A DNA stretch of 16,434 bases, from positions 1 to 16,434 of the forward strand of contig JAJZFK010000434.1 of the NCBI GenBank assembly GCA_021805405.1, given 5' to 3'. The position numbers and the translations under genes were made by a program. The notes beneath the pieces were generated by a model that saw only the letters and a list, made by a program, of their open reading frames with translations, had not been told where the DNA came from and ran no database searches. Every line of letters starts with the position of its first letter. Positions within the stretch are counted from its first letter, which is position 1. This DNA is from a bacterium. GTDB taxonomy: Bacteria > Armatimonadota > Chthonomonadetes > Chthonomonadales > Chthonomonadaceae. This document shows, piece after piece, positions 1-8,696 of this stretch.

Positions 1-132
1 GTGGCGATTTAATTGCGCTTTTTACAATTTAAGGGGTGTGGGTACACCGGTGGTTACTTCCCATGCCTCATGATGCACACCGCAATTGGCGGTCTGCAGT
101 ACCACCAAAAAAGATAGGGAGTTAACAAAATC

Positions 133-546
133 ATGAAACTTAAAGCCGCGGCTCTGGGCCTGGCAGCACTCGCAGTGATGGGAACCGCATTCGCAGTTGG
201 GCTTAGCCCTGCAAAGGCATCAAATGACCCTGTGGTGGCGACACTCAGAAACCCGGTAGCCGCGAAGGTTACACCGTGGGACGCCATGCGCATTGCGATG
301 CGGAAGGTTGGCGGAAGGCCGTTTAGTGCAACCTACTCGTTTGACGAGGGCCATTGGAGCTATGACGTCATCATGGTGAACGGAAGGAAGATAAGCGAAG
401 TTGCCGTCAATGCCATGACTGGTAAGGCCGATCCACCTGAGGTCGTAAACCCTGCGGACGAAGGCAAAGAACTTGCAGATGATCTCAGTACTGCAGCAAG
501 TATGCGGCCAGCGGCTGCTGGAGACGGTGAACAGTCCAATAAATAG
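133..546 (+). CDS. Secreted PepSY-domain protein
   Basis: This is a small exported protein of 137 aa. Residues 1-22 are a hydrophobic signal sequence, with a plausible signal peptidase I site after AKA at 27-29. Residues about 47-103 have the PepSY pattern: a helix (WDAMRIAMRKVGG) followed by strands with YDVIMVNGRK and an ending AVNAMTGKAD, which matches the family's 'V-x-A-x-T-G' finish. The rest is a short polar, Ala-rich tail. PepSY domains are known in periplasmic or surface proteins, where they may restrain peptidases or sense envelope state; the specific role here is unknown. A Shine-Dalgarno-like TAGGGAG precedes the ATG. The gene stands 280 bp upstream of the efflux operon and ends before a strong hairpin, so it is probably a separate transcript. 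PepSY genes often neighbour two-component and efflux genes, so a shared envelope-stress role is possible but only inferred. Confidence 0.8.
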   Translation: MKLKAAALGLAALAVMGTAFAVGLSPAKASNDPVVATLRNPVAAKVTPWDAMRIAMRKVGGRPFSATYSFDEGHWSYDVIMVNGRKISEVAVNAMTGKADPPEVVNPADEGKELADDLSTAASMRPAAAGDGEQSNK

Positions 547-573
547 TCACCACTCACCGTAATGGGTACACCG

Positions 574-603
574 CATGAGAGATGCCTTGGGGCATCTCTC
601 ATG
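574..603 (+). terminator. Perfect 13-bp hairpin after the PepSY gene
   Basis: Arms 574-586 (CATGAGAGATGCC) and 591-603 are exact reverse complements around the 4-base loop TTGG, 27 bases after the PepSY stop. The stem is strong enough to act as an intrinsic terminator, but the following bases (GGTTAATAT) do not form a T tract. It may instead be an RNA-stabilising or Rho-assisted 3' end. It separates the PepSY gene from the efflux operon. Confidence 0.6.
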
Positions 604-826
604 GGTTAATATAAAGACCAATCCTTAAAGAATTCTCAGCAGAGCTTAAGACGTGCCAAAGTTTGTCATGTCACACTTTAATCACTGAAATTAGTACAAC
701 AGTTAAGTTAAAGATCAGGTGTGACGGCAAAGCTGGCACCTTAGGCTGGCACCAAACGCACTGAACAGTGGGTTATCGTACTCTGAAGCACGAATACTGC
801 AACTTTAGACGAGATAGGAAAACCAT
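604..826 (+). promoter_or_regulatory. Leader region of the efflux operon with repeats
   Basis: This gene-free stretch must hold the promoter of the six-gene block. A weak sigma70-like candidate is TTGTCA (663-668), a 17-base spacer and TGAAAT (686-691). Seven-base inverted halves GTCACAC (670-676) and GTGTGAC (719-725) lie 42 bases apart. A 9-bp direct repeat, GCTGGCACC, occurs at 732-740 and 745-753 with a 13-bp period. Direct repeats are the usual target shape for OmpR-family regulators, although their common period is about 11 bp. Which element is functional cannot be decided from sequence alone. The tolC-like gene has an AGATAGGA ribosome site near 812-819. Confidence 0.35.
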
Positions 827-2071
827 ATGTTGGTGAGATATCGCGCTGTGATACTGTTAGCGCTGTGCGCTAGCTGTGCTCACGTTGCGGCGGCTCAGGC
901 CACAAATAAGCCGCACAGCCTGTCACTAAAGCAGGCTGTGCAGCTCGCTCTGCACAATAATCCGGCCATTGCACAGGGCGCTGCAGGGGTGCAGGTCGCT
1001 CAAAACCAGGAGCACCTCGCTGCGTCCCTGCCAAGCCCCACACTCAGCCTTGCACAACATACCGGTGTAAATACAGGAGGGCTAGACGAGGACATACTGG
1101 TAACGCAAAACCTTCCACTTGGCGACAAATTGCGTCAGCAGGTATATGCCGCCCGCCACAGTGTGTCTGCGGCAGCATTTCAGCAGGCACTTATCCGCAG
1201 TAACCTTGTTTACCAGGTAAAGCGAGCCTACTTTATGGCTCTTCAGGCTACCTCCGAGTACAAGCTGGCCGCAGACAATCTTAAAACAATTACGAGTTTT
1301 CAGGCGGCGGCAAACACTCAGTACAAAGCTGGAACTGTTCCGCAGAGCAACGTAGTGCGCAGTGAAATCGCGGTTGCACAGGCGGAACAGACCCTGACGG
1401 ATGCCGAAGCTTCGCAGACCAACGCTATGTCTACGTTGGACTCACTTCTCGGTAACCCTTCTGGTGAGGGTTATACCCTCTCCGATAAGCTGCTGTTCAC
1501 GCCGGTGAAGTCCCCGCTCAACGCACTTCAGGAGTTTGCCCTCACTCATCGGCCAGATTTTCTAGCTGCACAGCAGACGACATCCGCCGATTCATCGCTC
1601 GTGCATCTTGCGAAATCGCAGTCTCAACCAGACATGTTTGTTGAATACAGGCACACTCCGCTGGATTTTCGACCTGGTGGCAACTCACTGCGAGTTGGCG
1701 TAATCTTCCCACTATTTGACCTCGGTGGAATAAGGGCGAGCGTTCATACTGCGCAGGCTAAACTGAATGAGCAGAAGGCGCTTACCAGGCTCACTAAACT
1801 AACGGTTGAGCTTGACGTGAAAACTGCACTAACTAACCTGCAGGCTGCGCAGCGCGTTGTTGAGTCTTTCCAGAACGGTCGACTACAACGGGCTCAAGAG
1901 CTGCTCAATATGGTGCAGATTGGCTACAGCCATGGTGCCAATTCCTACTTGGAATATATCGACGCACAGCAGACCTATGCAATTGAACAGACCAATACCA
2001 TTAAGGCGCTTGCCACGTATGACGTTGCGCTAGCGGCCCTTCAGTATGCAGTTGGGGGAAAACTTCCTTGA
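827..2071 (+). CDS. TolC-family outer-membrane efflux channel
   Basis: This is the outer-membrane exit duct of a tripartite efflux pump (414 aa, a usual length for the family). Residues 1-25 are a signal peptide ending in AAAQA. The start of the mature protein (SLSLKQAVQLALHNNPAI, about 31-48) is the typical opening of the outer membrane efflux protein repeat. Two such repeats follow, each with long Ala/Gln-rich coiled-coil helices and a short strand pair (about 71-100 and 270-305, the latter including GVIFPLFDLGG). Cys14 and Cys17 are in the signal region, but the residues before them do not make a good lipobox, so lipidation is doubtful. An AGATAGGA ribosome site precedes the ATG. The stop overlaps the next gene's TTG start (TTGA), so the channel and adaptor are translated together. 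The partner proteins are the adaptor and pump encoded next. Confidence 0.9.
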   Translation: MLVRYRAVILLALCASCAHVAAAQATNKPHSLSLKQAVQLALHNNPAIAQGAAGVQVAQNQEHLAASLPSPTLSLAQHTGVNTGGLDEDILVTQNLPLGDKLRQQVYAARHSVSAAAFQQALIRSNLVYQVKRAYFMALQATSEYKLAADNLKTITSFQAAANTQYKAGTVPQSNVVRSEIAVAQAEQTLTDAEASQTNAMSTLDSLLGNPSGEGYTLSDKLLFTPVKSPLNALQEFALTHRPDFLAAQQTTSADSSLVHLAKSQSQPDMFVEYRHTPLDFRPGGNSLRVGVIFPLFDLGGIRASVHTAQAKLNEQKALTRLTKLTVELDVKTALTNLQAAQRVVESFQNGRLQRAQELLNMVQIGYSHGANSYLEYIDAQQTYAIEQTNTIKALATYDVALAALQYAVGGKLP

Positions 2072-3651
2072 GATTTAGTAGTAGGTTTAACACCCGCATC
2101 CTTTTGATGGCTGCTGCTTCGCTACCCCTTGCAGTTCTGGTTTCTGGGTGCAACAGAAGTAGTGCTGCAGACGCCGCCAAGGACCCGACCATGGGTGCTG
2201 CCGCCGTGCAGACCAGCTTATCTAAAGTGATGAAGGTATATGCAACCGTTCTGGCCCAGGGTACGCTACAGCCGGAGCAGGGCGGCAGCGCGAGCGTGGC
2301 CGCCGTTATGCCGGGGCGCATACAGCAGGTGCTTGTGGTGGAAGGGCAGCGCGTAGCGGCGGGGCAGCCCGTCGCAGTTCTCGACTACCGAACGCAGCAG
2401 GCGCAGGCACAGGGCGCATCTGCCGCGCTTACGGTTGCACAACAACAGGCGGAGGAGGCGCAGCTTGCAGCCCGTGCCGCATTGCAGAGCCAGGCAAGCA
2501 ACCTTCAGCTGGCACAACAGCAGCTTATTTCCGCTCACCAGCAGTGCGCTCAGACTATTGCTTTGGCGCAGACAGCAGTGAAGACTGCGGAGGCCGAGCT
2601 ATCGAGGCTGCAGTCGGGTGCTCGCCCCCAGCAGCTTGAACAGGCGCAGCAGGCCGTTGTTCAGGCGGAGGCTACAGAGAGCCATGCCGCAAACCAGTAC
2701 ACGCGAGAGGAGTACCTCTTCAAGAACGGCGTTGCATCTAAAAGCCAGGTGGAAGACGCTCATACCGCCGATACAATTGCAAAAGCCAACCTTACATCAA
2801 CGCAGCAGCAACTCAGCCTGCTAAAGGCAGGTGCGCGGGAGCAGGATATCACCGCCGCACAGTTGAAGGTACAGAGTGCTAAAATGGCACTTGATCAGGC
2901 ACGTACTATGGGAGCTTCCTCCATAGCCCAGGCTCACACGGCCCTGCTTATCGCCCAGCAGGGCACTCTTCAGGTGGCGGCTAAAAAGGCGGCAGCGCGC
3001 GCAATGCAGACAACGGTACTGCAGCGCGAAGCCGATCTAAGTGCAGCGGTAGCAACAGCAGGCTTCTCAGTTTTAAGGGCACCTTTGGCCGGCATTGTCG
3101 TGAAGCGCTCACTTAACCCCGGTGACATGGCTGAAACTACTGTGCCAATTGTGCAAATTGCTAACATAGGGCTCCTGGATCTGAATGCGCGAATCCCAGC
3201 GGAAACTGGTATGCAGGTGAGCACAGGGATGAAGGCTAACATCACTTCGCCAGACCTACCTGGTAAGTCGTTCGCTGGTGTTGTAACAGCGGTTGGGCAG
3301 GTTGATCCACTCACGAGCCTCATGACAGTTCGTATAGCCGTTAATAACTCTTCTGCCGTCCTAAAGGAAGGTATGTTTGCATCTGCCGCTATTATTACCA
3401 GTGTCCATCAGCATGCCGTCGTTGTACCCAAGCAGGCAATTGTCTCTAATGAGAGCGGAGACCAGGTCTACGTTGTGACCAGCAACAATCTGGCGCAAGT
3501 AGTTAACGTCAAGCTTGGATCGGAGCAGGGAGGCGTGGTGGAGGTGGATAGCGGATTGAAACCCGGTGAGCAGGTCATCACGTTGGGACAGTATGAACTG
3601 AGCGACGGGGCACCGGTTAAGCCGGTGAACAGGCCGGGAGGTTCGCAGTAA
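2068..3651 (+). CDS. Membrane-fusion lipoprotein of RND efflux pump (HlyD/AcrA type)
   Basis: This is the periplasmic adaptor that bridges the RND pump and the TolC-like channel. The TTG start is supported by GGGGGAA at 2054-2060 and by the 4-bp overlap with the channel gene. Residues 1-28 form a lipoprotein signal with lipobox LVSGC, so Cys28 would be lipidated. A biotinyl-lipoyl half motif (VMPGRIQQVLVVEGQRVAAGQ, about 80-100) and its partner half (LRAPLAGIVVKRSLNPGDM, about 336-354) flank a very long Gln/Ala-rich coiled coil of about 230 residues. Beta-barrel and membrane-proximal domains fill the C-terminal third. At 527 aa it is longer than AcrA-like adaptors (about 400 aa). The extra length is in the coiled coil, which holds two related segments: LQSGARPQQLEQAQQAV near 181 and LLKAGAREQDITAAQLKV near 251. 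The substrate is not evident. Confidence 0.9.
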   Translation: MRFSSRFNTRILLMAAASLPLAVLVSGCNRSSAADAAKDPTMGAAAVQTSLSKVMKVYATVLAQGTLQPEQGGSASVAAVMPGRIQQVLVVEGQRVAAGQPVAVLDYRTQQAQAQGASAALTVAQQQAEEAQLAARAALQSQASNLQLAQQQLISAHQQCAQTIALAQTAVKTAEAELSRLQSGARPQQLEQAQQAVVQAEATESHAANQYTREEYLFKNGVASKSQVEDAHTADTIAKANLTSTQQQLSLLKAGAREQDITAAQLKVQSAKMALDQARTMGASSIAQAHTALLIAQQGTLQVAAKKAAARAMQTTVLQREADLSAAVATAGFSVLRAPLAGIVVKRSLNPGDMAETTVPIVQIANIGLLDLNARIPAETGMQVSTGMKANITSPDLPGKSFAGVVTAVGQVDPLTSLMTVRIAVNNSSAVLKEGMFASAAIITSVHQHAVVVPKQAIVSNESGDQVYVVTSNNLAQVVNVKLGSEQGGVVEVDSGLKPGEQVITLGQYELSDGAPVKPVNRPGGSQ

Positions 3652-6600
3652 TGAACCTTAGCCGCTTCGCTACGCAAAACCTGCGCGCTATTCTGTTCGT
3701 TACACTCATACTTTGCGGCATTGGCGCCGTTGTGATTACGACGTTTCCGGTTTCAATTCTGCCAGATGTCACCTTTCCACGCCTCGTAGTCATAGCCAAG
3801 AGTGGGGAGTTGCCAGTTAAGATGATGGAAGCGGAGATTAGCCGCCCCATGGAACAGACGATCGCCACAGTGCCCGGCGTTACCGACATACGCTCTCGCC
3901 TGCAGCGTGGTGCAACGGCTATCGACGTAGATTTCAGCTGGGGAAGCGACATGCTCACAAATGAGCAGATAGTAAATACACGCTTGAGCCAGTTACGTTC
4001 GTCGCTGCCGGCAGGAACACAAATCCACGTTGCCAGAATGAACCCCACTGTGTTCCCAATCTACGGAATATCGCTGCAATCAAAATCGCTCACGCAGGCG
4101 CAACTTCATGACCTGGCTATATACACCCTTCAACCATGGTTAAGCCGTGTACCGGGCGTTGCTCGTGTAGAGGTTCAGGGCGGGAGAGTGCCAGAAATTG
4201 GCGTAAGTGTAGACCCCCAAAAGCTGGCAGCCTTCCATCTAACCCAGGCAGAAGTTGAGAGTGCAATAGCGCAAACCAACCAGATTCAGGCCGTGGGGCT
4301 CATTAACCGGCACTACCAGGGATACCAGGCGATGGTATCTGGCGAGACAATTACACCCGCTCAGATTGGCGGAATAGTGGTGTCGCATACGGCCGGGGTA
4401 CCGGTACTTCTTTCTCAAGTGGCGTCCATCAAGCCCACGGTACAAGACCAGACCATGATGGTTACGGCCAACGGTAAGCAAAGCGTACTGCTCAACATTA
4501 TTCGCCAGCCGGACGCCAACACAGTTACTACGGTTCTTGGCGTAAAAAAAGCTATTCAGGCCATTAAGGGCAGCCTGCCGCCCAGCATCAAGATCAATAC
4601 GTTTTACGACCAGTCCATTCTCATCAACGGTGCCGTAGGAAGCGTGCGTGATGCAGTGCTTACCGGTGCCATACTCGCTGTCTTTGTCCTGATGCTGTTC
4701 TTAGGCGATATCCGGGCGACTGTGGTAACAGCGCTCATCATCCCTTCCACTGTACTTATCACGTTTCTGCTCATGCGCCTTGCCGGCTTAACCCTCAATC
4801 TCATGACGCTTGGTGCACTTGCTGTTGGTATCGGCCTGGTCATAGATGACGCCATTGTAGTGGTAGAGAACGTCTTTAGGCACCTTTCGCATGGCGAATC
4901 GCCAGGGGCAGCCATTCAACGCGCCGCCAAGGAGATCGCGGCGCCTATGGTGTCGTCAACGCTAACAACTGTGGTGGTGTTCATGCCGCTCATGCTGCTT
5001 AGCGGTATCGCAGGAGCATTCTTCACCGCCCTAGCCGTCACGCTTTCCATCGCACTCATGGTTTCGCTAGCGCTAGCGCTGCTGGTAAGCCCTAGCTTGT
5101 GCGCAGCGTTTCTACGCGTGCGCACCGGTACAGAAGAGCACGGGCGACTGTTTGAGCGGTTTCTGCAAGGCTATGAGTACGTGCTGCGAATATGTTTGCG
5201 CCGTGCCTGGGTGCTCCCGGCGGCAGCTGTGGTGCTTATTGCTTGCACTGGCTACTTTGCAACCCATGTTGGCAGCGGTTTTATGCCCGAAATGGATGAA
5301 GGTTCGTTTATTCTCGACTATGTGACTCCGCCCGGAACGTCGCTTAAGGAGAGCAACCGGATTCTCATGAACATCGAACAGATCCTAATGACCACGCCGG
5401 AGGTGAAATCGTTCTCACGGCGAACTGGCAGCGAGCTCGGTTTTGCAATTACAGAACCTAATGCGGGTGACTTTGCCGTTATGCTGCACACTCGGCGAAC
5501 CCGTGGAATAAACGCCATCATGGATGGGGTTCGTCAACGGATACTCACTACAGTTCCTGGTGTGGATATCGACTTCTCGCAGGCACTGCAGGACCTAATT
5601 GGTGATCTCTCGGGCGCGCCGGCACCCATTGAGATCAAGCTGTTTGGTGATCATCCCTCGCTACTGCGTCCTATTGCCCGCCATATCGCGGCACAGTTAG
5701 GTAAGATACCAGGTGTTGTGGACCAAAAGAGCGGTGTGGTTGTGATGGGGCCAGAACTGATCATTAACGTCGACCCCATAAAAGCCGGCAGGGCAGGGCT
5801 AACGCCCCAGATGGTTGCTCAGCAAGTTAACGGTGCTATGTACGGAGATGTGGTGACACAGGTATTGCAGGGAGAAAAGCAGATCGCCGTTCGCGTAAGG
5901 TTCCCATCGGCATATCGTAAAAGCAGGCTGGCCCTTGAGTTCGTGCCGATTGTCTCACCAGCAGGCTTTTCCATACCGCTCTCGTCTCTTGCTACCATTA
6001 CCAAGGTTCCGCATAGCTATGAGCTTCGGCGAGAAAACCAGAGGCGCCTGGTTGATGTTACTGCACGCATTTCTGGGCGGGATCTTGGCAGCGTTATGGA
6101 CGACGTAAAAGCTATGATGGCTCGGCAAACTCTCCCTGCAGGAGTGAACTATGTACTGGGCGGGCAGTACCAAAGCCAGAAACAGGCTTTCACCAACCTT
6201 ATGGCAGTGTTGGCGCTGGCTATTCTGCTAGTATATTCGGTGATGCTTTTCCAGTTTGGGTCGTTTACCTCACCCACTGTAATCCTTATTGTAATGCCGC
6301 TTTCGCTTTTTGGGGTTACCTTTGGCCTCTGGATTACCGGTACGCCATTTAACGTTTCGTCGTTTATGGGTGCCATCATGCTGGTGGGAATTGTGGTAAA
6401 GAATGGTATCTTGTTGTTGGATCAGGCTCAAAAAGCTGAATTTGAGGGGGTACACCCGGAGGAGGCTGTAGTGCAGGCAGGAAGGGTACGTTTAAGACCC
6501 ATCCTCATGACGACGCTTACCGCCATCCTGGGCCTTGCCCCGCTAGCGCTGGGAATTGGTGCCGGGGCACAGATGCAGCAACCACTCGCAATTGCGGTAA

Positions 6601-6719
6601 TTGGGGGCCTCACGTTCTCCACTCTGTTTACGCTGCTGTATGCACCACTTCTGTATGTGGTCTTCAGGAGAGTTCAGCAAAAGTGGAGGCTTAAGGAGAG
6701 TTCACCGGAACTAGCATGA
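3651..6719 (+). CDS. RND-family efflux pump permease (AcrB-like)
   Basis: This is the inner-membrane proton/substrate antiporter of the tripartite pump (1022 aa, normal for RND permeases). It has one N-terminal membrane segment (about 12-30), a large periplasmic porter loop, a transmembrane block around 335-490, a second loop and a C-terminal block from about 850. TM4 reads GLVIDDAIVVVENV with Asp399 and Asp400, and TM10 reads GIVVKNGILLLD with Lys917. These match the proton-relay Asp407/Asp408 and Lys940 of AcrB. That pattern is typical of the drug or hydrophobic-compound branch rather than the heavy-metal branch, so the substrate is probably organic; this is inference. The ATG overlaps the adaptor's TAA by one base (TAATG) and has a strong GGGAGGT site at 3636-3642. 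Its own stop overlaps the response regulator start (ATGA). Confidence 0.93.
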   Translation: MNLSRFATQNLRAILFVTLILCGIGAVVITTFPVSILPDVTFPRLVVIAKSGELPVKMMEAEISRPMEQTIATVPGVTDIRSRLQRGATAIDVDFSWGSDMLTNEQIVNTRLSQLRSSLPAGTQIHVARMNPTVFPIYGISLQSKSLTQAQLHDLAIYTLQPWLSRVPGVARVEVQGGRVPEIGVSVDPQKLAAFHLTQAEVESAIAQTNQIQAVGLINRHYQGYQAMVSGETITPAQIGGIVVSHTAGVPVLLSQVASIKPTVQDQTMMVTANGKQSVLLNIIRQPDANTVTTVLGVKKAIQAIKGSLPPSIKINTFYDQSILINGAVGSVRDAVLTGAILAVFVLMLFLGDIRATVVTALIIPSTVLITFLLMRLAGLTLNLMTLGALAVGIGLVIDDAIVVVENVFRHLSHGESPGAAIQRAAKEIAAPMVSSTLTTVVVFMPLMLLSGIAGAFFTALAVTLSIALMVSLALALLVSPSLCAAFLRVRTGTEEHGRLFERFLQGYEYVLRICLRRAWVLPAAAVVLIACTGYFATHVGSGFMPEMDEGSFILDYVTPPGTSLKESNRILMNIEQILMTTPEVKSFSRRTGSELGFAITEPNAGDFAVMLHTRRTRGINAIMDGVRQRILTTVPGVDIDFSQALQDLIGDLSGAPAPIEIKLFGDHPSLLRPIARHIAAQLGKIPGVVDQKSGVVVMGPELIINVDPIKAGRAGLTPQMVAQQVNGAMYGDVVTQVLQGEKQIAVRVRFPSAYRKSRLALEFVPIVSPAGFSIPLSSLATITKVPHSYELRRENQRRLVDVTARISGRDLGSVMDDVKAMMARQTLPAGVNYVLGGQYQSQKQAFTNLMAVLALAILLVYSVMLFQFGSFTSPTVILIVMPLSLFGVTFGLWITGTPFNVSSFMGAIMLVGIVVKNGILLLDQAQKAEFEGVHPEEAVVQAGRVRLRPILMTTLTAILGLAPLALGIGAGAQMQQPLAIAVIGGLTFSTLFTLLYAPLLYVVFRRVQQKWRLKESSPELA

Positions 6720-7399
6720 ACATACTGATTGTAGAAGATGATGAGAGTGTAGCCCGCTTTTTGAAGCAGGCCGTATCCGAGGCGGGTTATGCGCCAATGG
6801 TAGTTGCCGATGGTTCTGTGGCACTTCAGCAGGCTACCCACCAGCGGTTTGACCTGATTTTGCTGGATGTCATGTTGCCCGGTATGGACGGGCTAGCCGT
6901 TTGCCGCGCACTGCGTGAAAAGGGAGTGGACACACCGATCCTTATCATTACGGCGCGCGATACAATCGAGGACAAGATAGAGGGCCTTGACTCCGGTGCA
7001 GATGATTATGTGGTGAAGCCATTTCTCGTTGGTGAACTGCTCGCCCGTATGCGCGCTATTCTAAGGCGCGGCGTTCCCCAGTCAACAGTGCTACAAGTGG
7101 GGGACCTCACACTCGATCCTGCAACTCGCCGGGCAGCCCGAGCAGGTAAGACAATACACCTCTCGGCAACAGAGTTCACATTACTCAACTACCTTATGCG
7201 CAACAAGGGAAAGGTGCTTACTCGCTCCATGATTCTCCAGCATGTTTGGGAATACGATTTTGAGGGCAACGACAACGTGCTAGAAGTCTACGTTAGTTAT
7301 CTGCGCGGAAAAATAGACCGCGGACGTACCAATCCCCTTATTCACACAGTTCGCGGTGTAGGGTATCGCATTGAGAATAGCGAAGCGAATGCGGATTGA
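6716..7399 (+). CDS. OmpR/PhoB-family response regulator
   Basis: This is a DNA-binding transcription regulator of 227 aa, partner of the adjoining sensor kinase. The N-terminal receiver (1-120) has the acidic pair Asp8/Asp9, phospho-acceptor Asp51 (LLDVMLPGMDG), switch Thr79 and Lys101 (KPF). A winged-helix domain follows (about 128-222), with LSATEFTLLNYLMRNKGKVL and the closing VRGVGYRI signature. All catalytic positions are intact. It is embedded between the pump and kinase genes with an ATGA overlap upstream, so it most likely controls this operon in response to the pump's substrate or to envelope stress. CusR, CzcR and QseB-like regulators are the nearest functional analogues by layout. 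No dedicated promoter is visible. Confidence 0.95.
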   Translation: MNILIVEDDESVARFLKQAVSEAGYAPMVVADGSVALQQATHQRFDLILLDVMLPGMDGLAVCRALREKGVDTPILIITARDTIEDKIEGLDSGADDYVVKPFLVGELLARMRAILRRGVPQSTVLQVGDLTLDPATRRAARAGKTIHLSATEFTLLNYLMRNKGKVLTRSMILQHVWEYDFEGNDNVLEVYVSYLRGKIDRGRTNPLIHTVRGVGYRIENSEANAD

Positions 7400-8696
7400 C
7401 TCTATAAGGGTACGGTTGACCCTCGCGTTCGCCATCTCGGCAACTGTGCTCATTGGCTCTGCATGCCTGGGACTCATCGTCTACGGTCGCCGTGCGGCCG
7501 AACGGGATGCCGATCACCTCCTGGATTATGCAACAAACAAGGTGCGGCGGGAAGCCCTTAATCCAGACGGCACCATCAGCCTTCCCGAACTTCACGAAGA
7601 GGAGTACGGGCTGGGCGGTGAAAATATGCGGGTAATTACCTACAACCTTAAGGGCCAAATAATTTCGCAGGCAGCAGGAAACAGCCTACCGGCTTACAAT
7701 CCCAGCCATCCTGGTCCGCACTGGTACACGGGGCACGTTACTGCGAAGGACGGCACGATCTTCATTGCTCTCTACAGGCACGCGCTTCCCGGCGAACTTC
7801 GTCGGCAGGAACTACTTCTCATTACCCTTAGCCTGGTGGCAATTGCAGCGGCAACCCTGGGTGCACACATGCTTATCGGGAAAACACTGCTGCCTATCGG
7901 GCTGCTAGCACGGCAGGCAGAAGCGGCTGGCGGCGAAGACCTCAGCGTAAGGCTGCAGGCACCTTCGCAGGATGCCGAAATTGAGGAGCTCGTGCACACC
8001 CTTAACGGGTTGCTCGCACGCCTGGTGCAGTCCGCCGCTACCCGAAGCCGTTTCTATGCTGCAGCCTCCCATGAGCTTCGAACGCCTTTACAGGCACTGT
8101 CGGGCCATCTGGAACTTTCAGGTATACGACCTCGCTCTAATGACGAATACCGCGAGATTCTGCAGGAAGCGCGTGTGCAAACAGAACGGCTTGTGGCGCT
8201 TGTGCGTGACCTGCTGGTGCTCAACCGACTAGAGACTGCCCCGCTGCCCCCTGCCGAGAACCTTGAGCTTGAGGACTTAAGCCACTCCGTCTATTCCACC
8301 CTGGAGGCGCTGGCCATAAGCCGGAACCTGCAGGTAAGCTGGCAGACAACCGGCCCTCTTAAGGTCAACGCGTCACCAAACTATGCGGGGATCGTAATGC
8401 GGAATCTCATTGAAAATGGGTTGAAGTATGCGCGGGAAGGTGGCAAGGTCTCTGTACGAATATTTAGCGAAGCAGATCGACCACGGATACAGGTTTACAA
8501 CGAATGTGCTCCGCTGGATGAAGCCGATCTTGCGCGTCTGTTCGATCCGTTTTTCCGGCCGGATAGGTCGCGTAACTCCCGCACCGGTGGCAACGGCCTA
8601 GGACTTGCCATATGCCGCGCAATTGCAAATGCCAGCGGCTGGCAACTCATGCTTGAGCAGGACGGTGGAGGCGTTACTGCAACGGTGGTGTTTTAA
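7389..8696 (+). CDS. Membrane sensor histidine kinase (CusS-like)
   Basis: This transmembrane kinase is expected to phosphorylate the preceding regulator. I chose ATG 7389 (435 aa, opening MRIDSIRVRLTL), which overlaps the regulator by 11 bp; an in-frame TTG at 7371 would add MRIAKR. TM1 is about 11-33, TM2 about 141-163, with a periplasmic sensing loop of about 105 residues between them and a HAMP linker after TM2. The DHp motif ASHELRTPL carries His228. The ATPase domain has an N box (NLIENGLKYA, Asn343) and a G2 box (GGNGLGLAI, 400-408). The usual D-x-G-x-G box is replaced by VYNECAPLDEADL around 369-381. The CusS group shows a similar Asp-to-Asn change, so this need not mean loss of activity. 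The loop lacks an obvious metal-binding His/Met cluster, so the signal is unknown. Confidence 0.92.
   Translation: MRIDSIRVRLTLAFAISATVLIGSACLGLIVYGRRAAERDADHLLDYATNKVRREALNPDGTISLPELHEEEYGLGGENMRVITYNLKGQIISQAAGNSLPAYNPSHPGPHWYTGHVTAKDGTIFIALYRHALPGELRRQELLLITLSLVAIAAATLGAHMLIGKTLLPIGLLARQAEAAGGEDLSVRLQAPSQDAEIEELVHTLNGLLARLVQSAATRSRFYAAASHELRTPLQALSGHLELSGIRPRSNDEYREILQEARVQTERLVALVRDLLVLNRLETAPLPPAENLELEDLSHSVYSTLEALAISRNLQVSWQTTGPLKVNASPNYAGIVMRNLIENGLKYAREGGKVSVRIFSEADRPRIQVYNECAPLDEADLARLFDPFFRPDRSRNSRTGGNGLGLAICRAIANASGWQLMLEQDGGGVTATVVF

Noticed and set aside
54..293. A 79-codon - strand frame over the start of the PepSY gene
   Set aside because: It is the complement of an Ala-rich signal peptide region, which often gives spurious open frames; no supporting signals.
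3617..4048. A 143-codon open frame on the - strand across the adaptor/pump junction
   Set aside because: It mirrors the RND coding frame, has no family resemblance and no promoter or ribosome site.
3651..6719. Heavy-metal (CusA/CzcA) assignment of the RND pump
   Set aside because: The kinase is CusS-like, but TM4 has the paired aspartates and TM10 the lysine of AcrB-type drug pumps, so a metal label is not justified from sequence.
7371..7388. TTG start for the sensor kinase, adding MRIAKR
   Set aside because: The ATG at 7389 gives a conventional kinase N-terminus and a short overlap; the TTG would need a 29-bp overlap and only has a weak TAGGG in front. Not fully excluded.
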